A stretch of 64,000 bases of DNA, from NCBI GenBank assembly GCA_009885955.1, contig VFJS01000003.1:211086-275085 (forward strand), given 5' to 3'. How positions within the stretch are numbered: position 1 is the first letter of the stretch; the number at the start of each line of letters is the position of its first letter. The DNA is from Spirochaetia bacterium (lineage in GTDB: Bacteria; Spirochaetota; UBA4802; UBA5550). The notes under the pieces were generated by a model. That model saw nothing but the letters and a program-made list of their open reading frames with translations. It had not been told where the DNA came from and did no database searches. The position numbers and the translations under genes are program-made. This document shows positions 1-9,346 of the stretch, piece after piece.

Positions 1-153
1 GAAGTTAACCTGGTGGTCAATATTATCAAAAATTTAAGATTTTCCGTCGGTGTCGGGTACCGTTTCATATACGGGGGCGCAACGGGCGGGATCAGCGATA
101 AAAACCTGGGAGGTGTTACGGGGACCATCGCGCTCCAGGCGGGGATATTTTAA
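1..153 (+). CDS. C-terminal end of a probable outer-membrane beta-barrel protein (5' partial)
   Basis: Frame 1 is open from the window edge to a TAA at 151-153, giving 50 residues. The end of the protein has alternating hydrophobic and polar residues with glycines and aromatics (GVGYRFIYGG, then GTIALQAGIF). It finishes in a phenylalanine, the usual C-terminal signature recognised by the BAM machinery in outer-membrane barrels. The start and most of the protein lie outside the window, so the family cannot be named. Confidence 0.5.
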   Translation, partial: EVNLVVNIIKNLRFSVGVGYRFIYGGATGGISDKNLGGVTGTIALQAGIF

Positions 154-335
154 AACATGTTGCAGCGCGGGAAGTCAGAGGGAATGCCTTTATAGGCTTT
201 AGTAAAAGCAGTCCTGAATATGGTATTTCTAAATGCCGGGAAGGAGTAAATTGCTGATATGATAATGTTAGATTAATATTTGACGATGGACTTTTAGTCA
301 TAAATAAATTTTGATGTAAAGGATTAACATAAACG

Positions 336-1316
336 ATGAAAGCAATAGCCCTTCTTTCCGGCGGCCTTGATTCAACCCTTGCTGTCCGCATCATCCTTGA
401 CCAGGGGATTGATGTGGAAGCCCTGAAGTTCACCTCGCCCTTCTGCCAGTGCGATAATAACGGCAGGTGCTATTCAAATGAAGTGGCGAGAGAGTTCAAC
501 ATCCCGATTAAGACCATGGCCAAGGGAGAGGAGTATCTCGAAATCATAAAAAATCCAAAGCATGGTTACGGCTCAGGGATCAATCCATGCATAGATTGCA
601 GGATATTTATACTTACAAAGGCCAGGGAATACGCTGAAATCACCGGTGCGGATTTCGTATTCACCGGAGAGGTCCTCGGCCAGAGGCCCATGAGCCAGCA
701 CCGGAAGGCGCTTGAAATAATTGAGAGGGAGGCCGGGCTGGAAGGGAAGCTGCTCCGGCCCCTCTGCGCCAAATATCTGCCGGAAACCGAAGCTGAGAAA
801 TCGGGATGGGTCGACAGGGCGATGTTGCTGAATATCCAGGGGCGCGGGAGGCGGGAGCAGTTTAAGCTTGCTAAAAAGTACAATATAAATAATTTCTCAT
901 GCCCTGCAGGCGGCTGTCTTCTCACGGATAAAAATTTTGCAGGAAAAATCAGGGATTTCCTTTCATATAATGAAGATATCACCTATTCGGATATTGCCCT
1001 GTTGAAAATTGGAAGACATTTCAGGTGGAATAAAAACAAAATTATTTTAGGCAGAAATGAACAGGAAAATGACGCATTGAAAAGGATAAAAAATTCCAAT
1101 GATCTTTTTTTTGAAGCAGCCGGCTGCATGAGCCCTTCGGCAATACTTCAGGGTGAGGCGAATCCGGATTCAGTGAGGCTTTGCGCAGAGATGACATCAG
1201 CCTATTCAAAAACGGATAAAGACAAGGTTGATGTAAATTATTATCAGCATGACAAAGTCACTAGCATCAGAGTAACGAAAATGGATAAAAACGGGTTTGC
1301 GGGATATAAAATTTAA
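336..1316 (+). CDS. PP-loop ATPase, ThiI/MnmA-like tRNA thiolation family protein
   Basis: This 326-residue protein begins with a PP-loop motif SGGLDS (residues 8-13), typical of ATP pyrophosphatases that adenylate a tRNA uridine before sulfur insertion. It is rich in paired cysteines: CQC at 37-39, CIDC at 85-88 and CPAGGC at 189-194. These could carry persulfide sulfur or an iron-sulfur cluster. The C-terminal third (from about residue 215) resembles the extra domain found after the ThiI-like core in related annotated proteins. The THUMP domain of classical ThiI is absent. The tRNA substrate position cannot be told from sequence. It stands alone, with the HD-GYP gene converging on it 41 bp downstream. 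Confidence 0.7.
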   Translation: MKAIALLSGGLDSTLAVRIILDQGIDVEALKFTSPFCQCDNNGRCYSNEVAREFNIPIKTMAKGEEYLEIIKNPKHGYGSGINPCIDCRIFILTKAREYAEITGADFVFTGEVLGQRPMSQHRKALEIIEREAGLEGKLLRPLCAKYLPETEAEKSGWVDRAMLLNIQGRGRREQFKLAKKYNINNFSCPAGGCLLTDKNFAGKIRDFLSYNEDITYSDIALLKIGRHFRWNKNKIILGRNEQENDALKRIKNSNDLFFEAAGCMSPSAILQGEANPDSVRLCAEMTSAYSKTDKDKVDVNYYQHDKVTSIRVTKMDKNGFAGYKI

Positions 1317-1357
1317 TATGATTATTATCAAAAGATTTTGTATTATTTCACAATAAC

Positions 1358-2623
1358 CTATAAAGAAAATTCGTAAGAAAAATATGTTAATAAATGATCC
1401 TGCAGTGTTTTTTTTAAAAATTTTTCGCCGGAGTCATGGAAACTTGAGTAGAGGTCTTGGGCAATTTTCATGAAACAGTCGAGCAGTTCAGGATCAAAGT
1501 GAGTTCCTCTTCCATCACTCAAAATGTTCAACGACTTTTCCAGGGATAAGGATTCTTTATATGGCCTTTTTGATGTGAGCGCGTCAAAAACATCGGATAT
1601 AGAAAATATTCTTACGGTCACTGGGATATCATCTTCTTTCAAACCCTGCATGTAGCCTGAACCATTGAATTTTTCATGATGATAACGGACAATGTTAACG
1701 GCATCCTTGAGCCATTCATAATCATTTATGATTTCCTCTCCATGGGTTACGTGGGTTTTCATTATTTCAAATTCCGGATCTGTCAATTTTCCTGATTTGA
1801 GTAGTATTGTGTCGCTAATTGCTATCTTTCCCACGTCGTGCAGAAAAGCCCCTTTAATTAATTCTCTCATCTCATCATTGTTTAAACCAATCGACTCCCC
1901 GAGTTTTATTGAATATAATGTTACCCTGTAGTTATGTATATTGGTATCACTGTCCCTCTTTGCTATGGCGTTGCCGAGAACCTCAAGCATCCCGATATTC
2001 GCATGTGATAAATCAATAGAAAATTTTACTAAATTTTTATTGAGATAAATAACGATGGGATAAAAAACGACAGTTACTATGAGGATGATTGTTATTACCA
2101 TGATCTGGGAAAATAAAATTCTGGAATTTATATCAGACATGATTCCAGATTCTACTTTAAATATGCCTTCAAAATAACCGGTTAAACTACCGTTATTGTT
2201 TAATGGTGCTGAAACATGTACATACATTTTTCCGGAGCTGTGGATACTGTCATGCTGGAAATCATTGCTGGTCAAAAGGTCATGCTTATGTTTATTCAAA
2301 ATGTTTTCTAATGAATAAACCTCTGTTTTAGTTAATTTGATGATTTGTTCTTTATTTTTACCCTGTATTTTCGCTATTGTAAAATTGCTCCTTTCAAAAT
2401 ATTTTTTTATGTCGTTGAGAATTTTTTCATTTCCCGGATTATCAATAAGATGCAGTGCATCCGTTGTGACGAATTTGTTTACTTCTTCATGGGCCAGATT
2501 CTTAATATAAAAATCAATTTTTTTGTGTTCCAGAAAATATACAGCTGTACCTAAAATCAAAGACAGTCCTATCCATACAAATCCCAGCCTGATTATCAGT
2601 TTTTTTTTGATATTTTTATGCAA
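1358..2623 (-). CDS. Membrane-anchored HD-GYP domain protein, putative cyclic-di-GMP phosphodiesterase
   Basis: The 421-residue protein has an N-terminal membrane segment (about residues 9-27), a periplasmic sensor region and a second membrane segment (about 172-192). A cytoplasmic HD-GYP domain follows. HDVGKIAISD supplies the metal-binding HD pair and HHEKFNGSGY the second metal motif, followed by DVFDALTSKRPYK. HD-GYP enzymes hydrolyse cyclic di-GMP. The eponymous GYP tripeptide reads GYM here, an unusual substitution. The sensor ligand is unknown. The gene converges on the PP-loop gene. Confidence 0.85.
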   Translation of the reverse strand: MHKNIKKKLIIRLGFVWIGLSLILGTAVYFLEHKKIDFYIKNLAHEEVNKFVTTDALHLIDNPGNEKILNDIKKYFERSNFTIAKIQGKNKEQIIKLTKTEVYSLENILNKHKHDLLTSNDFQHDSIHSSGKMYVHVSAPLNNNGSLTGYFEGIFKVESGIMSDINSRILFSQIMVITIILIVTVVFYPIVIYLNKNLVKFSIDLSHANIGMLEVLGNAIAKRDSDTNIHNYRVTLYSIKLGESIGLNNDEMRELIKGAFLHDVGKIAISDTILLKSGKLTDPEFEIMKTHVTHGEEIINDYEWLKDAVNIVRYHHEKFNGSGYMQGLKEDDIPVTVRIFSISDVFDALTSKRPYKESLSLEKSLNILSDGRGTHFDPELLDCFMKIAQDLYSSFHDSGEKFLKKTLQDHLLTYFSYEFSL

Positions 2624-2840
2624 TTTGCTGCCTTTATTTTATACATTTAATAAAATTGGTAATATATTTCATTGAACAACTTGAATTGTGCAACTTCATG
2701 AAATATTAAAATCAATTTTATATAATTCAAAATCATGACTTTTTGTCAAGGAATTCATTATTAAAATTAATTGTAACAATTTATTGGTTGACCTTTCATA
2801 ATGTCAGGCCATGATGACTTATTTATAAAAGATTTGCCTT

Positions 2841-3278
2841 ATGATAAATGTATTTAATATAAAATTAAAGAGAAACATATTAACGGCCGCGCTGGTGGGC
2901 GTGATTTTAATCATGTCTATGGGGCATGTCTGTTTCTGCGCTGCTGATTCCGGCATTTCAGAGAAGAAAAACATTCATCATGGCTGTTCCCAATCTTCTC
3001 AGAAGCAGGAGACAAAGAATAATTTTGTTCTTAAAAATTCATGCTGCTGCGGAGAAGGTAAATATGAAATTCAGCTCATAACCGGTATATCAGATTCCTA
3101 TTCCCTTAATGAAAAACAGAAATTTCATGATACGTTTAATATTTTTTCCGATGGGAATAAAGTACTGTCAAATATCGACTTACATAGTAACGGAAGTTTT
3201 AATACAAAGTATTATCTCTTGTTGCGATCAATCTTCACAGACGACCTCCATATCAAGCATTCTTCTTTTCTGATTTAA
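2841..3278 (+). CDS. Secreted Cys-rich hypothetical protein
   Basis: This 145-residue protein has a hydrophobic N-terminal segment (about residues 14-33) consistent with a signal peptide. After it comes a short His/Cys-rich stretch (HHGCS, then NSCCCGE at about 67-73). I do not recognise the family. The clustered cysteines and histidines and its position just before a DUF2318/FtsX transporter and a Cus-type pump suggest periplasmic metal handling, but this is inference. No strong ribosome-binding site precedes the ATG, so the start is uncertain. Confidence 0.55.
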   Translation: MINVFNIKLKRNILTAALVGVILIMSMGHVCFCAADSGISEKKNIHHGCSQSSQKQETKNNFVLKNSCCCGEGKYEIQLITGISDSYSLNEKQKFHDTFNIFSDGNKVLSNIDLHSNGSFNTKYYLLLRSIFTDDLHIKHSSFLI

Positions 3279-3440
3279 ATCCTTCATTACATCATCATAA
3301 CCAAAAAATTAGCCGGCAGATGTCTAAATTTGAATATTTAGCCAGGCGCGCATGGCTAATTTTATATCCTGGGTTAATAATAGTTTCTAAAAAATTATTT
3401 TATGATTAAATTAAATTTCTTTAAAAAAAGGAGTAATGTA

Positions 3441-4049
3441 ATGGCAAAGAATATCAACAATCCAAAAAATAATGAGGAGAGGATACAATCAAAGAAAGAT
3501 AGCATCTTAAAAGAGAAGTCAAAAATATCAATGTTTCATATAATCACAATCGCGCTTATTATCGCTGCTGGGGCAGCATTTATTATAAGCAACATTGACA
3601 AGGGTAAGAGTAGTTTTCAGGCGGATGATCGTTCATCCAGGCAGAATGTACCGGTTCAAATGACTAATCTGACAGATTCTGGTTCGAAAGACGTGGTTTA
3701 TGATTTATCATCTTTTGATGATGAGAAGGCAAAATTTTTCCAATATCAATATCAGAATGGAAATATCAATATCAAATATTTCATCATGAAAAGCGCAGAC
3801 GGCAAGATCAGGGCAGCCTTTGATGCCTGCGACGTTTGCTGGAGAGAGGGGAAAGGTTATACTCAGAAAGGCGATAACATGATATGCATTAATTGCGGGA
3901 ACAGGTTCCCCTCGAACAAGATCAATGTGATAACAGGAGGATGCAACCCGGGAACCCTGGTCGTATCAGTACAGAACGGGAAGATTGCAGTAAAACAGGA
4001 TGAAGTCCTTAAAGGGGCAAAGTATTTCAACTTTGCAAGGAGAGGATAG
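3441..4049 (+). CDS. DUF2318 (FtrD-like) membrane protein with Cys-pair motif
   Basis: I place the start at ATG 3441, not the upstream in-frame ATG at 3402, because AAGGAG lies 7 bases before it. This gives 202 residues. A single membrane anchor (about residues 30-50) is followed by a periplasmic domain with CDVCW, GKGY, CINCG and GGCNP in the order typical of DUF2318. That family is encoded next to FtsX-type permeases and an ATPase in iron-uptake loci (for example the p19/ftr clusters of Campylobacter and Bordetella relatives), where it is thought to take part in electron transfer or metal handling. Here no P19 or FTR1 gene is present. The next gene starts 4 bases downstream. Confidence 0.8.
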   Translation: MAKNINNPKNNEERIQSKKDSILKEKSKISMFHIITIALIIAAGAAFIISNIDKGKSSFQADDRSSRQNVPVQMTNLTDSGSKDVVYDLSSFDDEKAKFFQYQYQNGNINIKYFIMKSADGKIRAAFDACDVCWREGKGYTQKGDNMICINCGNRFPSNKINVITGGCNPGTLVVSVQNGKIAVKQDEVLKGAKYFNFARRG

Positions 4050-4053
4050 CATA

Positions 4054-5211
4054 ATGAAGCTGAAAGATATTGCAGTAAAAAACCTGCTGAGGAGAAAAGC
4101 CAGGGCGGCATTTCTCCTCACCGGGCTTCTCATCGGAGTGGCAACCGTAGTGGCTATCGTGACCTACGGCGACATCATGGAAAATGATATTTCACACAAG
4201 CTGGACAGGTACGGGGCAAACATTCTGATTGTTCCCAAAACCGAAAATCTCGCACTCTCCTATGGCGAGGTTTCTATTGGCGGAGTTTCTTTTGACACGG
4301 AAGAGATTCATGAAAAAGATCTGGCAAAAATTTCAGGTATAAAAGATGCCTCAAATATTGCTGCCGCAGGCCCCATGGTTCTCGGTGTCGTAACCGTGAA
4401 CGGCAGAAAAGTGCTCATGGCCGGAGTAAAGTTTGATGAAACAAAAATCCTCAAACCCTGGTGGAAAATTGACGGGAAAATACCCGGCGACAATGAAGTC
4501 ATCCTTGGTTCAACAGTCTCCCAGCTTGTAGGCCTGAAAACGGGTGATACCATCGACATCAAGGGGAGAAAAATGGCCGTGACCGGAACAGTCCAGTCCA
4601 CGGGTTCCCAGGACGACCAGCTCATTTTTACAAAGCTTGGAACAGCCCAGAAAATTCTCAACAAGGAAGGAAGGATTACCATGGCCGAGGTTGCGGCCCT
4701 GTGCAATGCCTGCCCGGTGGAAGACATGGTGAGCCAGATCTCCGAGGTCCTGCCCGGCGCAAGGGTAATGGCAATACAGCAGGTGGTGAAGGGCCGGATG
4801 GAGACAGTGAACCAGTTCAAAAAATTTTCCTACAGCGTATCTATCGTGATCCTGCTTATCGGGAGCCTTGTTGTGCTCGTTACAATGATGGGGAGCGTAA
4901 AGGAGAGGACCGACGAGATCGGCATATTCAGGGCCATAGGATTCCGGAGGAGCCACGTGATGAAGATCATATTCATCGAAGCAGGAATTGTATCGGGAGT
5001 GGCAGGCATTTTGGGCTATTTTATCGGGCTTGCACTGACCATGGGCGCGGTGAAGGTTTTTTCCGAGGGTCATGGTATGCAGGTTCCCATCCAGCCTGAA
5101 ACGGCAGCAGGTGCGCTTATACTGGCGCTTGTGATAGGCCTTGGAGCGACCATATACCCGGCACTTGTAGCGGCAAAGCTTGACCCGTGTGAAGCGTTGA
5201 GATCATTATAG
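4054..5211 (+). CDS. ABC transporter permease, MacB/FtsX family
   Basis: The start is taken at ATG 4054, preceded by AAGGAGAGG and 4 bases after the stop of the DUF2318 gene. The open frame extends 18 codons upstream but only within that gene. The 385-residue product has an N-terminal membrane segment (about 19-39), a large periplasmic MacB_PCD-type domain and three C-terminal membrane segments (about 265-380) with the FtsX signature region VKERTDEIGIFRAIGFRRS. It should pair with the ATPase encoded 10 bp downstream. The likely role is mechanotransmission or transport linked to the DUF2318 protein. The substrate is not known. Confidence 0.85.
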   Translation: MKLKDIAVKNLLRRKARAAFLLTGLLIGVATVVAIVTYGDIMENDISHKLDRYGANILIVPKTENLALSYGEVSIGGVSFDTEEIHEKDLAKISGIKDASNIAAAGPMVLGVVTVNGRKVLMAGVKFDETKILKPWWKIDGKIPGDNEVILGSTVSQLVGLKTGDTIDIKGRKMAVTGTVQSTGSQDDQLIFTKLGTAQKILNKEGRITMAEVAALCNACPVEDMVSQISEVLPGARVMAIQQVVKGRMETVNQFKKFSYSVSIVILLIGSLVVLVTMMGSVKERTDEIGIFRAIGFRRSHVMKIIFIEAGIVSGVAGILGYFIGLALTMGAVKVFSEGHGMQVPIQPETAAGALILALVIGLGATIYPALVAAKLDPCEALRSL

Positions 5212-5221
5212 GAGAATTATT

Positions 5222-5920
5222 ATGAGTTATATATTAGCAGAAAATCTGGTAAAAAAATATGGAACAGGCGAGGCCGCGGTAAAGGCGGTTTCCGGGATAT
5301 CCTTTAAGATCGAAAGCGGCGAATTCATCGGAATCATGGGTGAATCAGGTTCGGGAAAGTCGACAATTCTTTCTATATTAGGCGCGATGAACAGCCCCAC
5401 AGAGGGAAATCTGATTATTGACGGAATGGATATATACTCACTGTCCATGGACCAGAAGGCCGATTTCAGGAAGGAGTTCCTCGGGTTTGTCTTTCAGAGT
5501 TTTCATCTGATGCCATACCTTACCGCAAGGGAAAATGTCATGCTCCCCCTGACAACCACGAACTTCAGTAAAAAGGAAAAAATGGAAATGGCTGATGAGA
5601 CCCTTGCAAGGGTTGGACTGAAAGGGAAAGAGGGGAGGCTCCCGAATGCCTTGTCAGGCGGTGAGAAGGAGAGGGTTGCAATAGCACGCGCAATTGTAAA
5701 TGAACCCCCCATTCTTCTTGCCGATGAGCCCACGGGAAACCTTGACACCGCCACAACCATGGAAGTGATGTCGCTTCTGAAGTCATTAAATGAAGAGGGG
5801 ATGACCATCGTGATGGTGACCCACAACCATGAATGCGCAGCCTTTGCCGGCAGGATTATTGAATTATCCGACGGGAAGCTTGCGAATTATGATCTGAAGC
5901 TTGAAAAGTTAAACGCATAA
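5222..5920 (+). CDS. ABC transporter ATP-binding protein, LolD/MacB family
   Basis: The 232-residue protein has all ABC ATPase motifs: Walker A GESGSGKST, Q-loop FVFQSFHLMP, signature LSGGEKERVAIARA, Walker B ILLADEPTGNLD and switch His in VTHNHE. The Q-loop context and ADEPTGNLD are typical of the LolD/MacB/FtsE group that works with FtsX-like permeases. It is the last gene of the unit 3441-5920 and presumably energises the permease at 4054-5211. Confidence 0.9.
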   Translation: MSYILAENLVKKYGTGEAAVKAVSGISFKIESGEFIGIMGESGSGKSTILSILGAMNSPTEGNLIIDGMDIYSLSMDQKADFRKEFLGFVFQSFHLMPYLTARENVMLPLTTTNFSKKEKMEMADETLARVGLKGKEGRLPNALSGGEKERVAIARAIVNEPPILLADEPTGNLDTATTMEVMSLLKSLNEEGMTIVMVTHNHECAAFAGRIIELSDGKLANYDLKLEKLNA

Positions 5921-6062
5921 TTTTCCGGTAGTGAGCCGTTTTTATTTTTATAATAACAGGAGTTGTAAAAATCAGTTTGGAATTAATTGAAATTTTTTTT
6001 GCAAATTTTTATTTAAATAAGTACTTTTGATTCAATAAATTTAATAATATTATGAGGAAAAA

Positions 6063-6563
6063 ATGAAAAAGCATACTTTTACACAATCTATGATAATTCT
6101 ATTATTTGTCTTCTCTTTAAGTTCAAAATTAGTAAATGCCCAGCATTCACATGGCGGAGGGGGCCACGGAAGCCATGACGATGCCGCAGATGCAGTGAAA
6201 ATCGTTATAGTTGGAAATATCCAGGCTGCCTTTGAAATCTATGACAAGGCGAAGTATAATGAAATGGCAAAATCGATGAATATGGGTAAATCACCGGCTG
6301 ACAGGAATTCAAGCCATTTTGTGATAATCAGCCTCATGGATAAATCAGAGATGAAAGTGATTAAAAATGCCTCTGTGGAGGTTGAAATAACTACGCCAGG
6401 TTTTGCCAGGATAAAGAAGAAGGCCCATGCAATGGAAGGGGGCGGGATGTCCCATTATGCTTCCGATTTTCAGATGAACCAGGCTGGCAATTACAAAGTC
6501 ATAGCCGAGATAAATCTGAACGGCAAAAAAATAAAAGCCGAGACGGATTTTACGGTTAAGTAA
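6063..6563 (+). CDS. Periplasmic His-rich YtkA-like protein (paralogue 1)
   Basis: The 166-residue protein has a signal peptide (about residues 1-26) ending near VNA-Q. The mature N-terminus is His/Gly-rich (HSHGGGGHGSHDD). The rest is a small beta-sandwich-like domain with VGNIQAAFEIYDKAKYNEM, SSHFVIISLMDKSE, KKKAHAMEGGGMSHY and YKVIAEINLNGKKIKAE, resembling YtkA/FixH-like domains. It has a clear paralogue on the other side of the RND pump at 13893-14381. The His-rich tail and the context suggest metal (copper or silver) binding in the periplasm; this is inference. The start has GAGG a few bases upstream. Confidence 0.65.
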   Translation: MKKHTFTQSMIILLFVFSLSSKLVNAQHSHGGGGHGSHDDAADAVKIVIVGNIQAAFEIYDKAKYNEMAKSMNMGKSPADRNSSHFVIISLMDKSEMKVIKNASVEVEITTPGFARIKKKAHAMEGGGMSHYASDFQMNQAGNYKVIAEINLNGKKIKAETDFTVK

Positions 6564-6629
6564 TAGGGTATAATCAGTTTTTTAAACCGGGTTATACCGG
6601 TTGAGTGAAAATAAAAAAAGGAAAAATGT

Positions 6630-7880
6630 ATGTATTTCAGAATCATTCCCATTTTTTTTGTCCTGATTTTTACCGCCGCCTTCGCCGGCGACGCGGAACA
6701 ATTCCAGGAAATCCAGAAAACCGTGCTGGCCAATAATTCGAAGATAAAGGCCATGGAGCAGGAGGTCCACATGTACCGGAACCAGATATCATCCAGTTCC
6801 GCGCTGGAGGATCCCAAACTCAAGCTCGGGGTGAACAATGTGCCTATCACGAATCCGGGATTTAAGATGGATTCCATGACCTCCAAGGAGATTGGAATCT
6901 CACAGATGATACCGCTGGGCGGGAAGCTCGGGCTCAAGAGCGCCATCGCGGAAAAAAAATATAAGATTGCCCAGGAAAGATTGAGAAAGGAAAAAGCGGA
7001 ACTCCTCCACATGGCCAGGATGAACATCTATGAGCTCCTCTACATCCGCGAATCCATAAAAATTATGGAAGAGATAAAGTCCCAGATCAAGCTCTTTGTC
7101 GATAGCGAAATCGCCGCCAATAAATCGGGCACCGGGAGCCTGTCAAACGTTATCAAGGCAAATATCGAATATAACATGGTTGATGAAGGGCTCATCTCCC
7201 TCAAACAGAAGGAGAGGGATGTAACGTCGAAGATCGATTACCTTGCCGGGAGCCCAGTGTCCATCGAAGGGATGAACCTCCATGATGATGTACTCAAAGA
7301 GATTAAGGCCGGGGACCAGGCAGCAGGGGTGCTGTCGTCCAATCCTGACATGAAGATACTGGCCCTTGAAAAGGAGATTAGCCAGGATGACGTGAGCCTG
7401 AAGACCCGTGAATATGTTCCCGACATGGAATTCGGGTTCTCGTACATGCAGAGGGAAAAGACGCCCATGAGCAAGGGAGACGACATGTTTTCAGCCATGG
7501 TTATTTTCAACATCCCGGTGTGGAGCCTGTCAAAGAACAGGCCCATGGTCGAGGAGATGAAGAATAAGCTTGCCATGAGCCAGAACCTTCTGAGCGACAG
7601 GAAAAACTCGCTTGTATACAGTGTCGATTCAATCACGTCCAGGCTGAATAAGTGGTCGTCGCTGTACGTTTTATATAAGGACCAGATCATTCCCCAGGCC
7701 GAGCTCTCCGTGGAGACGAGCCACAGCCAGCACATGGCCGGCACCAGGGAGTTTATGAGCGTCATTGACGGGATCAGGATGCTGTTGAAATATAAAATAG
7801 ACATGAGCATGGTTAAGAAGGAATATTATGCTGATATGTCTGAATTACATATGCTCACGGGCGGGGAGATACTCAAATGA
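6630..7880 (+). CDS. cusC: TolC-family outer-membrane efflux protein (CusC-like)
   Basis: The 416-residue protein has a signal peptide (about 1-19, ending FAGDA). Two long helical repeats are characteristic of outer-membrane efflux proteins, with typical segments such as LEDPKLKLGVNNVP and GISQMIPLGGKLGLK. It would form the outer-membrane channel of the pump encoded by the next two genes, with which it overlaps by 4 bases (ATGA). The proposed metal specificity rests on the neighbouring adaptor and pump. Confidence 0.85.
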   Translation: MYFRIIPIFFVLIFTAAFAGDAEQFQEIQKTVLANNSKIKAMEQEVHMYRNQISSSSALEDPKLKLGVNNVPITNPGFKMDSMTSKEIGISQMIPLGGKLGLKSAIAEKKYKIAQERLRKEKAELLHMARMNIYELLYIRESIKIMEEIKSQIKLFVDSEIAANKSGTGSLSNVIKANIEYNMVDEGLISLKQKERDVTSKIDYLAGSPVSIEGMNLHDDVLKEIKAGDQAAGVLSSNPDMKILALEKEISQDDVSLKTREYVPDMEFGFSYMQREKTPMSKGDDMFSAMVIFNIPVWSLSKNRPMVEEMKNKLAMSQNLLSDRKNSLVYSVDSITSRLNKWSSLYVLYKDQIIPQAELSVETSHSQHMAGTREFMSVIDGIRMLLKYKIDMSMVKKEYYADMSELHMLTGGEILK

Positions 7881-9346
7881 GAACAATAAAAAAAATGAAT
7901 AAATGGATAAAATTTTTAATGGTGATAGTTATCCTGGGCACAGGGGCCTATTTCACTGCCAGGTACGCGGAAAAACTCCATGTCCATGACAAGGGGGGTG
8001 AGGTGAAATATTACTGCCCCATGCACCCGCAGATAGTGCAGGACAAGCCCGGGAGCTGCCCCATATGCGGCATGACTCTTGTGCCGCTGAAGAAGGACGA
8101 CTCTGCAGTGAGGGTGGAGAAAAAGAAGAGAACCATGTACAAGTCCACCATGAACCCCGGCGAGGTGAGCGAAAGGGCCGGGAAGGATTCCATGGGCATG
8201 GAGATGGTCCCCTTTGTGGTGGACGATAGTGACCGAGGACCGGCGGGCCTCTCGTCCATTCATGTTGCTTCGGACAAGCGCGCCCTCCTTGGCCTGAAAT
8301 TTGAGGCAGTGGCGCGGAGGGACCTTTACCGCGAGATAAGGTCAACCACGAAGATCGTGGCAGATGAAACCAGGATGTACAAGGTGACGACAAAGGTGAG
8401 CGGCTGGGCAGAGGAACTCTATGCGAACCAGACCGGGATGTACATCAAAAAAGGGGACCCCCTCCTTAAAATTTACAGCCCCGACCTTTTGAGCGCGCAG
8501 CAGGAATATCTCTCGTCTTTAAAAGCGGCAGACAGGTACAAAACGCTGAAAGACTCCTCCATGAAGGATACCTTTGAGGACCTCAAACACTCGGCCAGGG
8601 AAAAGCTCAAGCTCCTGGACATAACCGACGGGCAGATAATGAAACTGGAGAAATCGGGTCAGATCGACCGTTACATGATGCTCTATTCGCCGGTGTCGGG
8701 CTTTGTCATTGAGAAGATGATCCTCCCGGGCCAGAAGGTCATGATGAACGATTCCCTCATGACCATTTCGGACCTTTCAGTTGTCTGGGGGGAGATAGAC
8801 ATCTATGAATCGGACCTCCCCTATGTGACAAAGGGGCTCCATGCCGAGCTGACGCTTCCCTACTGGCAGGACAGAAAATTCAACGGCAGGATAACCTTCA
8901 TCCTCCCCTTTCTTGACAAGGATTCCAGGACCAACAAGGCAAGGCTCGAGATCCCTAATCCCGGGTTCATACTGAAACCGCAGATGTTTGCCGATGCCAC
9001 GATAAAATACAGCCTGGGAAACACCACCGCTGTCCCTGAATCAGCGGTCATACGGAGCGGCACCAGGGACTATGTGTTCAAAGAGGGGAGCGAAGACAGC
9101 ATCATCCCGGTGGAGATAAAAATCGGGCCCCTGAGCCATGACGGTTATTACCAGGTGATGTCAGGGCTGAGCCCCGGCGACATGGTGGTAACCACAGCCA
9201 ATTTTCTCATAGATTCCGAATCATCCCTCAAGGCCGTTTTCAAGGCGGCAACGGATTCAGCTGCCGATACAATTTCAGGATCATCATCCAAAACATCACC
9301 AAAGTCATCATCCGGCACAACGGACCACTCGGGGCATAAACAATGA
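7877..9346 (+). CDS. cusB: RND efflux periplasmic adaptor with heavy-metal-binding domains (CusB-like)
   Basis: The 489-residue membrane-fusion protein has an N-terminal membrane segment (about 12-30). A heavy-metal-binding zinc-ribbon-like domain follows (YYCPMHPQI... then CPICGMTLVPL, about 45-71). A second copy (about 85-113) has lost its cysteines but keeps STMNPGEVS and GMEMVPF. The usual hairpin, lipoyl and beta-barrel domains follow. The C-terminal tail (from about 455) is Ser/Thr-rich and ends in HSGHKQ. This architecture is typical of copper/silver or cation RND adaptors. It overlaps both neighbours by 4 bases, so the three genes are translationally coupled. Confidence 0.9.
   Translation: MRTIKKMNKWIKFLMVIVILGTGAYFTARYAEKLHVHDKGGEVKYYCPMHPQIVQDKPGSCPICGMTLVPLKKDDSAVRVEKKKRTMYKSTMNPGEVSERAGKDSMGMEMVPFVVDDSDRGPAGLSSIHVASDKRALLGLKFEAVARRDLYREIRSTTKIVADETRMYKVTTKVSGWAEELYANQTGMYIKKGDPLLKIYSPDLLSAQQEYLSSLKAADRYKTLKDSSMKDTFEDLKHSAREKLKLLDITDGQIMKLEKSGQIDRYMMLYSPVSGFVIEKMILPGQKVMMNDSLMTISDLSVVWGEIDIYESDLPYVTKGLHAELTLPYWQDRKFNGRITFILPFLDKDSRTNKARLEIPNPGFILKPQMFADATIKYSLGNTTAVPESAVIRSGTRDYVFKEGSEDSIIPVEIKIGPLSHDGYYQVMSGLSPGDMVVTTANFLIDSESSLKAVFKAATDSAADTISGSSSKTSPKSSSGTTDHSGHKQ

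Noticed and set aside
4510-5073. Long open frame on the minus strand inside the FtsX permease gene
   Set aside because: It is a shadow of a well-supported gene with family motifs; its own product has no recognisable features.
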